A DNA stretch of 64,000 bases. Source: Mycolicibacterium helvum (lineage in GTDB: Bacteria > Actinomycetota > Actinomycetes > Mycobacteriales > Mycobacteriaceae). Where the stretch lies: the NCBI RefSeq assembly GCF_010731895.1, contig NZ_AP022596.1, forward strand, positions 2,418,001 to 2,482,000, read 5' to 3'. The notes below the pieces were generated by a model. The model saw only the letters and a list, made by a program, of their open reading frames with translations. It was not told where the DNA came from and ran no database searches. Below are positions 7,949 through 15,934 of the stretch, piece by piece. The position numbers were made by a program, and so were the translations under genes. The stretch's first letter is position 1. The number at the start of each line of letters is the position of its first letter.

Positions 7949-8206
7949 GGTGTCGTTCCTCCTATCAGTGGTCGGTTGAGGTGCGGCTCAACACCCCGAA
8001 TTGGGACGCGCAGCGCTCTACTTACGAGGCTCGATGGCCTTCCCTCCGATGAGCTGTTCGCGATCCCAGCGAACCCGCACGGCGCCCGTCTATGAGAGAG
8101 CTCTCGGCTCGAGAACGTCGAGGCGTTGAATCCGTGCGGGCGGGCAAGAACCACGGGCTAATCCCACTGAACACATCCCTTGCGACGCCGCCGCGACACG
8201 CACGGT
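7949..8206 (-). ncRNA. Candidate bridge (seek) RNA region of the IS110 element
   Basis: In IS110-group elements a structured guide RNA is encoded in the non-coding left end upstream of the transposase. This 258-bp segment is in that position and direction. It contains a 6-bp hairpin GTTGAG/CTCAAC (7975-7992), a 9-bp perfect inverted repeat CCCGCACGG/CCGTGCGGG (8074-8082 and 8132-8140), and between them the palindrome GAGAGCTCTC. The RNA identity is inferred from position and pairing only. Confidence 0.45.
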
Positions 8207-8245
8207 CTAGAGAAAGGACTCCAGGTCCGGAAACGAGATAGGCGT
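8206..8245 (-). repeat. Partial cassette-type site in inverted orientation
   Basis: On the minus strand the sequence reads AGTCC then TTTCTCTAGA, the right half of the 41-bp site with two bases missing. The left GAGACA half is not recognisable. It is interrupted at CTAG by the IS110-family element. The 120 bp between here and the next partial site hold no gene. Confidence 0.4.
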
Positions 8246-8365
8246 TTGCCGACGACCGGGGCCGCAAGGGTGAACCACCACCAGCATCATCAGGACGCCG
8301 GCCTCAAGGGAGGCCTCCACAACCCGATTGGTCACAGGCCGTCGCGAGGACACCAGCAGTGGTTC

Positions 8366-8388
8366 GGAACTAAGTAGATGTGAGACAT
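8366..8388 (+). repeat. Partial cassette-type site
   Basis: GGAACTAAG is followed by TAGATGTGAGAC, matching the right half of the copy at 10828 (TAGATGTGAGAC). A left-half-like stretch, GCGACAAGATCC, follows at about 8458. The site appears broken into two pieces around 70 bp of non-coding DNA. Confidence 0.4.
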
Positions 8389-8482
8389 GCAGTTACGACG
8401 TCGTACTGGCAGTGCTGCATCTGTGCAACAAATTAAGACGCCTGAAGTGAATTCGCAGCGACAAGATCCGGTCTCACCTCGC

Positions 8483-9368
8483 TCAGCCGGGAACGTGCTC
8501 GTGAGCGAAGCTGCGGATATAGGCGACGACGTCGCTTACGGCCTCACACGGCAACATGTGTCGCTTCCGGCCATAAGCGATGCCCCCACGTCGGCGCGAC
8601 GCGACGTATCCGGTCGATTCCCTTCGCAGAGTCGTGAATAGTGTTTCCTGCCAACAGAACTTGCACCGGGACATCGACTGAGTGCAGCAGGGGATCAGGT
8701 ATGTACCGGGGAAATGGCGTGCCGAAAGAAGCGAAGGCGGAACCGGCAGCCATCACCAACTCCATCACGCTGTCGAGGAGGCTGCCCGGTGCTGGGTGGC
8801 CGAGGATCTCGGCCACGGTGCACTGCTTACGCTCAGCACCTGGAAGCAACAGCAAGGCTCCGGTACGCCAGAACCGCGCAGACAATCGAGCGACTGTGTT
8901 GACGGGCTCGATGAGCGTCACTGACGCGAGTCGATCTGGAATTCGTGCCGCGGTTTGAGCGGCCGTCCATCCTCCATAGGAATGTCCGACGAGGTGCACG
9001 CCCGCCAAGCCAAGTCCCCCGAGTACCTGGTCAAGACAGCAGGCGCAGTCCCGCGCCGATTTCATCGACCGCGACTGCACGCTGGCGCCGGGTTGTCCGA
9101 GTAGATCAACGGTATAAACAGTGAAATCGCTTGTCAGAGCCGACACGTGCTCTGCCCACATTGCCGAGGTCGCCCAGAAGCAGTGCAGCAACACCACGGG
9201 AATCCCGCCGTCAGACCCGTGCTGATACACGCGCACGAGACCGAACTCGGTTGGCACATCATGCACGGCATCCGGTCTTGGACTCAGCGCCCGCACACGG
9301 TCGTAGACCGCGAGATAGCGCTGCCGTGACTCCACGCTGCGAAAACCCGACTTTTCCGACACTGCCAC
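8483..9368 (-). pseudogene. Alpha/beta hydrolase with a 3' frameshift
   Basis: The uninterrupted frame 8544-9368 encodes 274 residues of an alpha/beta hydrolase. It has VVLLHCFWAT (oxyanion region), the nucleophile elbow GHSYGG, and the catalytic-His region PEATH just before a premature stop. In the next frame the DNA continues LPCEAVSDVVAYIRSFAHE and stops at 8483. That is exactly the amphipathic C-terminal helix expected after the histidine. Removing one base near 8556 joins the two frames. The triad may still be complete, so residual activity is possible; a sequencing error is the alternative. The gene lies reversed between two cassette-type sites. Confidence 0.75.
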
Positions 9369-9496
9369 TACCTCCTACCCACAGGATTCCACGGATCGCG
9401 ATCGGACCGGACCTCCTGTTAGAGCAAAGGATCTGACCGGAGCCCCGTCCCAGGGGACCGGTCAGTGCCAGGTGCTTCGGAATCCGCACCGCATCT

Positions 9497-9537
9497 GAAA
9501 CAGGATCTGATCGGTCTCGTTTCTTTAGATCCGAGAC
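9497..9537 (+). repeat. 41-bp cassette-type site, complete copy
   Basis: Runs from GAAACAGGATCTGATC through GGTCTCG and TTTCTTTAGATCC to GAGAC. GGATCT and AGATCC form an internal inverted repeat, and GGTCTCG can pair with CGAGAC. A further GAGACAG occurs 10 bp to the right. It separates the reversed hydrolase gene from the Eis-like gene. Confidence 0.7.
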
Positions 9538-9604
9538 AGCGAACGTCTGCGAGACAGCCCAAATGAGAATGCGGTTCCCTGCTGTTCTGTGAAAGCGTCC
9601 GTGC

Positions 9605-10813
9605 ATGACTAGTACGACGCAACTGCCGGCGGGTGTCACGGTTCGCAGCGCGACTGATGCTGATTGGCCCGCCTTGAAGCTGCTGGCCGCGACGTGCTTC
9701 GGGTCGTTTCGAGACTCAGAGGTCACCGCCATGTGGCGGTCCATGATGCCGACCGATGGGGTGGTGGTGGCCAGCGTCGGCTCAAAGATCGTGGGCATGG
9801 CGATGTATCTGGATCTACGACTGACGGTGCCCGGCGGGGCTGTCCTGCCAGCGGCTGGGGTGACCTGGGTGGCCGTCTCGCCCACGCACCGCCGTCGGGG
9901 AATCCTGCGCGTCATGCTCGACGAGCTGCACCATCGCATCATCCACAGCGGGTATCCGATCGCCGCCCTGATGGCCAGCGAGGGCGGCATCTACGGCCGA
10001 TTCGGGTACGGACCTGCCGTCATAGAGCAGCGGCTACGGGTGCAGCGGCGCTGGGCTCGGTTTCATTCAGAGGTGCTCGACTCTGGGAATGTCGATGTCG
10101 TCTGCGCGGCCGAGCACGCGGAAGAGCTAGCGGCCATCGACGAACGCTGGCGTGAGCGCACACCGGGCGGACTGCACACTCCGCCCGCCATGTGGGCAGA
10201 AATGTTGGCCGACCGAGAATCCGCCCGGCACGGCGGCGGTCCGCTGTTCACGTTGCTCCATCCCGACGGATATGCGATGTACCGCGTGCATGCGGACACC
10301 GATTCCGTCGAGGTCACCCGGTTCGTCGCTGCCACCGCCGGCGCGCACCCCGCACTGTGGCGGGTGCTGCTCGGTTTGGACCTCATCGAGACGATCGCCG
10401 TTCACACCTACTCAGCAGACCCGTTGCCGTACCTGCTCACCGATGCGCGGCAGGTGGAAACCCTCGGTTCCCGAGACTCGTTGTGGTTGAGCATCATTGA
10501 CATCCCTGCCGCGTTGCGGGCACGCACCTACCAGGCCGATGTATCGGCGGTGATGGACGTCCGGGGTCCCGGTCTCGCCGAATCGCGGTTCACCGTAACC
10601 ATTCGCGACGGCAACGCTCACGTCGCGCCTACCGACAATCCCCCCGACTTCTACACTGACTTGTCGGTGCTGAGCAGCATCTACCTCGGGGCGCACCGGC
10701 CATCGGCCTTCGCATTGGCAAATCGGCTGCGCTGCCACGACGACCGCCTTCTCCGGCAGCTCGATCTGGCGTTCGCCAGCAACGTACCCGCCCAGGTCGG
10801 CTACGACTTCTGA
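9605..10813 (+). CDS. Eis-family N-acetyltransferase
   Basis: A 402-residue protein, the same length as M. tuberculosis Eis and collinear with it as I recall that sequence. Shared blocks are MYLDLRLTVPGG, the acetyl-CoA loop VAVSPTHRRRGILR, GGIYGRFGYGPA, DGYAMYRV, and the C-terminal SCP-like domain ending in the free phenylalanine carboxylate that acts as base. Eis enzymes acetylate amines of aminoglycosides at several positions, or host protein lysines, and form hexamers. Here the gene is a single module between sites at 9497 and 10828, so it was probably acquired. Drug range cannot be predicted. Confidence 0.9.
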   Translation: MTSTTQLPAGVTVRSATDADWPALKLLAATCFGSFRDSEVTAMWRSMMPTDGVVVASVGSKIVGMAMYLDLRLTVPGGAVLPAAGVTWVAVSPTHRRRGILRVMLDELHHRIIHSGYPIAALMASEGGIYGRFGYGPAVIEQRLRVQRRWARFHSEVLDSGNVDVVCAAEHAEELAAIDERWRERTPGGLHTPPAMWAEMLADRESARHGGGPLFTLLHPDGYAMYRVHADTDSVEVTRFVAATAGAHPALWRVLLGLDLIETIAVHTYSADPLPYLLTDARQVETLGSRDSLWLSIIDIPAALRARTYQADVSAVMDVRGPGLAESRFTVTIRDGNAHVAPTDNPPDFYTDLSVLSSIYLGAHRPSAFALANRLRCHDDRLLRQLDLAFASNVPAQVGYDF

Positions 10814-10827
10814 TCCTGCAAGCGACC

Positions 10828-10868
10828 GAGACAAGATCCGAGCCGTCCAACTTCTCTAGATGTGAGAC
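10828..10868 (+). repeat. 41-bp cassette-type site, complete copy
   Basis: Starts GAGACAAGATCCGAGCCG and ends TTCTCTAGATGTGAGAC. It begins 14 bp after the stop of the Eis-like gene, where an integron attC would stand relative to its cassette gene. Confidence 0.7.
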
Positions 10869-10933
10869 GGGGATCTGTTATCGCATAGTCGGTACTATCG
10901 ACTACGCGATGTAGTAGTGCTTCACTAGAAACT

Positions 10934-11338
10934 ATGGGCTCGAACGATGGTGGTCGACGAGGGCTTCAGGCAACCCTCGCTGTGCTTTCGGTAATCCCGT
11001 TTCTCTCCGGATTGTCAGGAATGCTGCTCGGCGTGAAGAGCCTGCCGAGTGACAACAGCCAGCTAGATGCGAGCGCTGACAGCGAATACCGGTTTGTCAA
11101 CGCATTCTGGTTCGCCACGGCACCAGCGATCTGGGCCGTCATCCCGCGCATCGAAGAACACACCGGATTCATGAGGCGCTTGACCGCCGTCGTCTTCATC
11201 GGCGGACTGGCCCGACTCGTCTCATGGCGAACCTCGGGTCGGCCGCATCCGGCCTTTGTCGCTGCGACAGCATTGGAACTTGTCGGTGTCCCCGCCGTGA
11301 TGGTGTGGCAGTCCCGCGTTGCGCGAGACAGGAACTGA
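10934..11338 (+). CDS. DUF4345-like small membrane protein
   Basis: A 134-residue protein with about four predicted transmembrane segments: residues about 13-33 ([20 protein letters not shown]), 55-70 ([16 protein letters not shown]), 82-97 and 105-123. The pattern ([15 protein letters not shown], then GGLARLVSW) fits the DUF4345 family, whose function is unknown. The last codons and the stop lie inside the 41-bp site at 11325-11365, so the site supplies the C-terminus (RDRN). It forms a one-gene module. Confidence 0.7.
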   Translation: MGSNDGGRRGLQATLAVLSVIPFLSGLSGMLLGVKSLPSDNSQLDASADSEYRFVNAFWFATAPAIWAVIPRIEEHTGFMRRLTAVVFIGGLARLVSWRTSGRPHPAFVAATALELVGVPAVMVWQSRVARDRN

Positions 11339-11365
11339 GCCGTCCAAATTCTCTAGTAGTGAGAC
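11325..11365 (+). repeat. 41-bp cassette-type site, complete copy
   Basis: Starts GAGACAGGAACTGAGCCG and ends TTCTCTAGTAGTGAGAC. It overlaps the stop codon of the DUF4345-like gene. It shares GAGCCGTCCAA with the copy at 10828. Confidence 0.7.
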
Positions 11366-11498
11366 AGCAGCGGAGTGTTTTGCGCCGACGAACTTATGCT
11401 GTGGCCCCGTCGTTTTGTGACTGGTGTCTGCCCCGGGTGAGGCGGTGCCGTCTGGTCGCGGCTAGCACGGGAATGCTGGACTTTGAGGGGGCGGCAGC

Positions 11499-12515
11499 TC
11501 ATGTGCCGGTGGTGCGGGGCGTGGCGTTGATCAGGCGTCCGTGGGTGACGAGGGACGTCGACTGCTTGAGCTGCTCGGTGCGAACGCTGATGTCGTAGGT
11601 AGCAAGGTGTCGAACTGCGGCGAAGCGGCCGGCGAGGTAGCGGTAGAGGTCTTCCTCGTCACGGCAGATGACGACGGCCATGAGGTTGCTACGTCCGGTG
11701 ATGGCTGCGACGAAGGCGACCTCATCGTGGGTGGCGAGCTGGTTTCCCACGGCGTGGGTATGTTCCGGGGGAAGGGTCAGCCACAGGATCGCGTTGACGT
11801 GGTAGCCCATCTGCTCGGGCAGAATGTCGACGTCGTAGAGCAAGGTACCCGACCTTTCCAAGGCGGTGAGGTGCCGCGCCACCCGCGGCACCGACCACCC
11901 GGTCGCTCGGGCCAGTTCGGCGTGGGACGCCCGTCCATCGCGTGCCAGTTCTACGAGCAGGGGCGCGTCGTCGCCGGTGGGGGCGGTCGGTGCGCCGTCT
12001 GCTGGTTCTTCGTGGCGGTACCTGCCTTCGACGACTTGGCGGGCTTGGGTACTGGTGAGCTTTTCGCCGTAGGCGGTCCAGACCGTCGTCGTTGCGTCAC
12101 CGAAGGAGTGCAGCATCAGGTCGACGCTGATGTCGAGGACGGCGGCGGACCGCGGAAGTTGTTGCAAGAGAGTCGGGTTACGTCCGGCAGTCTTGGGCGC
12201 CCGGATGATGCAGAGCAGTTCGGCCCCGCCTGACTGAATGCTGGTGTAGCCGATGTCGGGTCGGCGTATCAGCGCGTCGGCCAACTGTGCGACGCGGTCG
12301 GGTTTCACCCGGATGCGCGCGACCCACTGAGCAGCGCCGAGCACGCGGGGGTTGACCATGCCGGCGACCCGCAGCACCCCGTCCCGGCGCAGCTGGTGGT
12401 AGCGACGAGACACGGTCTGTTCGGACAATCCGGTGACCTCGGCGATGCGCCGGAAGGACACCCGAGGATACAGCTGCAGTGCGTGCAGTATCAGTCCATC
12501 GCCGGGGTGGCCCAT
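11499..12515 (-). CDS. Lrp/AsnC-family transcriptional regulator, double-HTH
   Basis: A 338-residue regulator with two AsnC-type units. The first HTH is at about 10-50 (VSFRRIAEVTGLSEQTVSRR) and the second at about 190-235 (SHAELARATGWSVPRVARHL). Each is followed by a ligand-sensing RAM-like domain. It is divergent from the hydrolase-amidohydrolase-SDR genes with 169 bp between the starts, so it probably controls them in response to a small metabolite. It belongs to the module between sites 11325 and 15260, the largest in the array. Confidence 0.85.
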   Translation of the reverse strand: MGHPGDGLILHALQLYPRVSFRRIAEVTGLSEQTVSRRYHQLRRDGVLRVAGMVNPRVLGAAQWVARIRVKPDRVAQLADALIRRPDIGYTSIQSGGAELLCIIRAPKTAGRNPTLLQQLPRSAAVLDISVDLMLHSFGDATTTVWTAYGEKLTSTQARQVVEGRYRHEEPADGAPTAPTGDDAPLLVELARDGRASHAELARATGWSVPRVARHLTALERSGTLLYDVDILPEQMGYHVNAILWLTLPPEHTHAVGNQLATHDEVAFVAAITGRSNLMAVVICRDEEDLYRYLAGRFAAVRHLATYDISVRTEQLKQSTSLVTHGRLINATPRTTGT

Positions 12516-12684
12516 GGAGGAAAGTATCCACGAAAGGCCATTCGAGCGGTGAAATCACCACACAATCGGTTCAGCGCGTGCCGAAACGATTCGAAGTCTG
12601 TGACGCTGATGGTGCTCTGCGAACGGCCACCAGATGCCGTGATGTGCACCGACGCAATGACTTCGACGATAGGAGGTGGCACAT

Positions 12685-13416
12685 ATGCCGCTACCCGACA
12701 GCACCCAGCTCCGCCCCGCTCTACTCCTGGTCCACGGTGCATGGCATGGCCCGTGGTGCTGGGAAGACCTCCTTCCCATCTTGTCGCGCCGCGGCTGGCG
12801 CTCTCACACGGTGGACTTGCCCTCAGGCCTCACTCCAGGCTCGCCGGCGCCGATGGCGGTGCCCGGCCTGTACGACGACGCAGCGGCCATCGCCGGCAAG
12901 CTCGCCGAGATCGCGGAGCCTGCCGTCGTCGTCGCACACTCCTACGGCGGCGCCCCGGTCACCGAAGCGTGCGCCCAGGTCGACAACGTCGCCCACCTGA
13001 TCTACCTGGCTGCGTTCCAACTCGACGTCGGTGAAAGCGTGCGCACATCGATGGGCGGCGACCCCACCCACGCGATCCCCGATGCTGGTTACTCACCACC
13101 GATGCACGCGGCGGACCTCTACTCCGACGTCCCGCACGACATCGCTGAACGTGCGACGCGGCGGCTACGCCTGCAATCCGATCCCAGCCGCGCTCAACCG
13201 ATCAGGACGGCCGGGTGGCGCACCATCGGATCGAGCTACGTCGTCTGCGACGACGACAAGGCAATCCCCCCGTCACGCCAGCTTCGGTTCGCCGCCCGCG
13301 CCGACGCGACCCACCATCTGCCCACAGGACACTCTCCGTTCTACTCCGCACCCGTCGAACTAGCCGACCTGCTGGACCTGATCGTCTCCAACGCAACCCG
13401 AAGCACTGCGCGATGA
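12685..13416 (+). CDS. Alpha/beta hydrolase (esterase-like)
   Basis: A 243-residue hydrolase. The oxyanion motif is LLVHGAWHGPWCW and the nucleophile elbow is AHSYGG. The C-terminal HLPTGHSPFYSAPVELADLL supplies the histidine. This resembles the EstC/salicylate-esterase-like group of plant and bacterial hydrolases. ATG 12685 is chosen because AGGAGG at 12671-12676 is properly spaced; a GTG at 12676 lies inside that ribosome-binding site. The stop overlaps the next start (ATGA), showing translational coupling with the amidohydrolase. Confidence 0.85.
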   Translation: MPLPDSTQLRPALLLVHGAWHGPWCWEDLLPILSRRGWRSHTVDLPSGLTPGSPAPMAVPGLYDDAAAIAGKLAEIAEPAVVVAHSYGGAPVTEACAQVDNVAHLIYLAAFQLDVGESVRTSMGGDPTHAIPDAGYSPPMHAADLYSDVPHDIAERATRRLRLQSDPSRAQPIRTAGWRTIGSSYVVCDDDKAIPPSRQLRFAARADATHHLPTGHSPFYSAPVELADLLDLIVSNATRSTAR

Positions 13417-14414
13417 GCCGCGAAGCGATGCGCGTCATCGCCATCGAAGAGCACTACGCCGACCCAGAACTCCTCGCCGCCAACGGGTTCGACGTCTCCC
13501 GGCTCCCTGCGTCACGCCGCGCCGGGCTGACCGATCACCGGGTCCGCCTGGCCGACATGGACCGCGCAGGCATCGACCTACAGGTGCTCTCAGCGCTGCC
13601 GCCCGGAATGCAACACATCCCTGGCACACGCGCGGCGATCGAGGCCCGCGCCGCCAACCGCCGACTCCACGAGCAAGCACTCACTGTCTGGCCCCATCGC
13701 TTCGCCGCGTTCGCCACGCTACCGCTGACCGATCCCGACGCCTCGGCAGCCGAACTCAACTATGCAGTACGCGAACTCGGCTTCCTCGGAGCCATGATTC
13801 ACGGCATGGCCGGAAACCGGTTCCTCGATCACCCCGACTTCGCGCCAATCCTGGATGCCGCCGCCGAACTGGGGGTCCCGCTCTACCTACATCCCGGCTT
13901 CCCACCGCTAGCGGTGATCGAGGCCTACTACTCGGGTTTGTCGCCGGTGACCGGGCATGCGTTGGCCACCCACGCCTACGGCTGGCACTACGAGACATCG
14001 CTGCACGCGCTTCGGCTGATCGCCGCCGGCGTGTTCGATAGGCTGCCCACGCTGCAAATCATCCTGGGTCACCTCGGGGAGGGATTGCCCTTCCACCTGC
14101 CGCGCATCGAACGGATGCTCGCCGAAGCCGCGCCGCATCTGGCCCACCCGGTCAGCAGCTACGTGCGGAACAACTTCTGGATCACCACAAGCGGCTACTT
14201 CGACGACGAGCCTCTCCAGCTCGCGCGCCACATCTTCGGCGACGCCAGGATCATGTTCTCCGTCGACTACCCCTTCAGCGACAACACGACCGCTACCGAC
14301 TGGCTTCATGGGCTCGGGCTCGGGCTCGATACACGGCACGCGTTCGCCCACCGCAACGCCGAACAACTGCTCGGACTCACATCCCCCGTCGATGCGCCCG
14401 GAGCAACCCTGTGA
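13413..14414 (+). CDS. Amidohydrolase-family decarboxylase/hydrolase
   Basis: A 333-residue TIM-barrel amidohydrolase of the ACMSD/gamma-resorcylate decarboxylase type. The N-terminus RVIAIEEHYA carries the metal-binding E-x-H variant. Further ligands are H in LYLHPGFPP, H in ILGHLGEG, and D in FSVDYPFSDN. Members decarboxylate aromatic acids or hydrolyse related rings. With the esterase before it and an SDR after it, a short aromatic or ester breakdown pathway is plausible but unproven. The start at 13413 overlaps the previous stop, and the end overlaps the GTG of the SDR. Confidence 0.85.
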   Translation: MSREAMRVIAIEEHYADPELLAANGFDVSRLPASRRAGLTDHRVRLADMDRAGIDLQVLSALPPGMQHIPGTRAAIEARAANRRLHEQALTVWPHRFAAFATLPLTDPDASAAELNYAVRELGFLGAMIHGMAGNRFLDHPDFAPILDAAAELGVPLYLHPGFPPLAVIEAYYSGLSPVTGHALATHAYGWHYETSLHALRLIAAGVFDRLPTLQIILGHLGEGLPFHLPRIERMLAEAAPHLAHPVSSYVRNNFWITTSGYFDDEPLQLARHIFGDARIMFSVDYPFSDNTTATDWLHGLGLGLDTRHAFAHRNAEQLLGLTSPVDAPGATL

Positions 14415-15187
14415 CCGCGACCCTGCCACTGGCCACTAAGAGCGCACTGGTCACCGGTGCGAGTAGGGGCATCGGCGCGGCGATTGCGCGACGGCTCGCC
14501 TCGCAGGGAGCCGCCGTGGCGATCACATACCGGACTGACTGCCAGGCCGCCCACCGTCTCGTTGAGGAACTTAGGCAGGTGGGCTGCCGAACAGCGGCAT
14601 TTCACGCCGACATCAGTGACCACGCACAGATCCATCACCTCATCGACGAGGTCGCCGCGGAGTTCGGTGCTGTTGACCTGCTGGCCAGCAACGCTGGTGT
14701 CGAGCATTTCGGAGCTCTGAATACCCTCACGCCCGAGGAATTCGACCACGTGTTTCACACCAACGTCGCCGGCCAACTCTTCCTCACCCAAGCCGCCATC
14801 ACTGCGATGCCGCCCAACGGACGCATCGTCCTCACGTCTTCGGTCAGCGCGCGCGTCGCGTCCTACCATCACGCCTTGTATGCCTCCAGCAAGGCTGCCG
14901 TTAACGCGCTTGTTCTCAGCTTGGCGCCGGAATTGGCCGAACTCGGAATTGCTATCAACGCGGTCGCACCCGGACCCACCAACACCGACATGGGCAGAGA
15001 GCACGCACAGTCCTACATCCACCCAGCGATGCGCGATGTTCCTCCCGCCGTACTGATCGCCTCAATGAACGCCCTAGGCCGATCAGCTCAGCCCCAAGAA
15101 ATCGCCGCGGCCGTCACGTTCCTGCTATCGCAAGATGCAAGACACATCACCGGAACCACGCTCGATGTATCCGGCGGCTGGATGTGA
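14411..15187 (+). CDS. SDR-family oxidoreductase
   Basis: A 258-residue classical short-chain dehydrogenase/reductase. The cofactor motif is TGASRGIG and the NAG motif is SNAGVEH. The catalytic set is Ser in LTSSVS with Tyr/Lys in YASSK. An Arg-rich turn after the second strand (TYRTD) hints at NADP(H). GTG 14411 overlaps the preceding TGA, so it is the third gene of a coupled operon. The substrate is unknown; it probably acts on the product of the neighbouring hydrolases. Confidence 0.88.
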   Translation: MTATLPLATKSALVTGASRGIGAAIARRLASQGAAVAITYRTDCQAAHRLVEELRQVGCRTAAFHADISDHAQIHHLIDEVAAEFGAVDLLASNAGVEHFGALNTLTPEEFDHVFHTNVAGQLFLTQAAITAMPPNGRIVLTSSVSARVASYHHALYASSKAAVNALVLSLAPELAELGIAINAVAPGPTNTDMGREHAQSYIHPAMRDVPPAVLIASMNALGRSAQPQEIAAAVTFLLSQDARHITGTTLDVSGGWM

Positions 15188-15259
15188 CGCACAAGGCGAC
15201 CAGCAAGTAACGGGGTCCTCCGCGACGACCTTCGAGCGTGGCGTCAAGTGCGAAGGTGC

Positions 15260-15302
15260 GAGACAAGATCTGATCACTCTCGTTTCTCTAGACCTCCGAT
15301 GT
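15260..15302 (+). repeat. 41-bp cassette-type site, right end variant
   Basis: Starts GAGACAAGATCTGATCAC and continues TCTCGTTTCTCTAGA to CCTCCGATGT, identical to copy 2 over the last 22 bases. It lies 72 bp after the SDR stop. The 130 bp from here to the HIT gene contain nothing recognisable. Confidence 0.65.
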
Positions 15303-15439
15303 TTTTAGTTGTCAACTTTCCCTACATGGTTGGCGGCCCGTGGCCTGTCGATCGTGCCGGTGTCTACTGATTTGGGGGTGCGAACCACAACTGGAGACGG
15401 ACCGACTTCGAGGCAGTTTGCTGCCGCCCGTTGGTCTTG

Positions 15440-15901
15440 TCAGACTGCGCGTCCATCCTGTCGGTCGATGGCGGCGGAGAGCCGATCGCCAAGAGCCGCA
15501 ATGAGGTTCATGTCACCCCGAATCCCTGGCTGCCAGGGCAGCACCAAGTGATCTTTGGTCTTGTCGACGTACCGTGGAATCACGTGCAGGTGGAAGTGGA
15601 ATACCGTCTGCCAGGCATCGGCACCGCAGCAGTTCAGCAGATTGACCCCATCGGCGTCGAGCTCGGAAACGACGGCTCTGGCGAGGCGTTGCGCTGCGCA
15701 GCTGACAGCGGCGAGGTCGTCGGCCGGAATGTCCAGCAGGTCTCGGCTATGCCGTTTGGGAATGACGAGAAGGTGTCCGTATGAGCCGGGATGGATATCC
15801 ATGAACGCACACGTGGTGTGGTCTTCGGCGACCTTCACGCACGGAACGGCCCCAGCCACGATGCCGCAGAACACATGGCGAGTTCCCGATACTGAGTCCA
15901 C
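15440..15901 (-). CDS. HIT-family protein
   Basis: A histidine-triad nucleotide hydrolase/transferase of up to 153 residues. The N-terminal pattern FCGIVAGAVPC, PGSYGHLLVIPKRH and the triad HFHLHVIP are all present, so AMP-lysine or nucleotide-hydrolase type activity is likely. The longest frame begins with a GTG at 15901 that lies inside the left end of the IS3-family element. The native start may be further in (GTG before FCGIVAG) or may have been replaced by the insertion. It is the last gene module of element 1, in reverse orientation. Confidence 0.8.
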   Translation of the reverse strand: MDSVSGTRHVFCGIVAGAVPCVKVAEDHTTCAFMDIHPGSYGHLLVIPKRHSRDLLDIPADDLAAVSCAAQRLARAVVSELDADGVNLLNCCGADAWQTVFHFHLHVIPRYVDKTKDHLVLPWQPGIRGDMNLIAALGDRLSAAIDRQDGRAV

Positions 15902-15934
15902 CCGGTTCTCGAGTCGGGTTGGTTTGATCCGTTC

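Larger units (their letters stand above)
6716..8206 (-). mobile_element. IS110-family insertion sequence inserted in a cassette-type site
   Basis: The proposed 1491-bp element lies between two CTAG tetranucleotides (6716-6719 and 8207-8210). Joining the flanks would rebuild TTTCTCTAGATATGG on the minus strand, which resembles the TTTCTCTAG part of the array's 41-bp site. It holds one transposase and a 258-bp non-coding segment upstream of it. IS110-family elements lack long inverted repeats and usually make no target duplication, so the exact ends are inferred. Confidence 0.6.

Noticed and set aside
8387..8641. 84-codon plus-strand frame before the module hydrolase
   Set aside because: Overlaps the hydrolase 3' end on the other strand, with no ribosome-binding site and no similarity.
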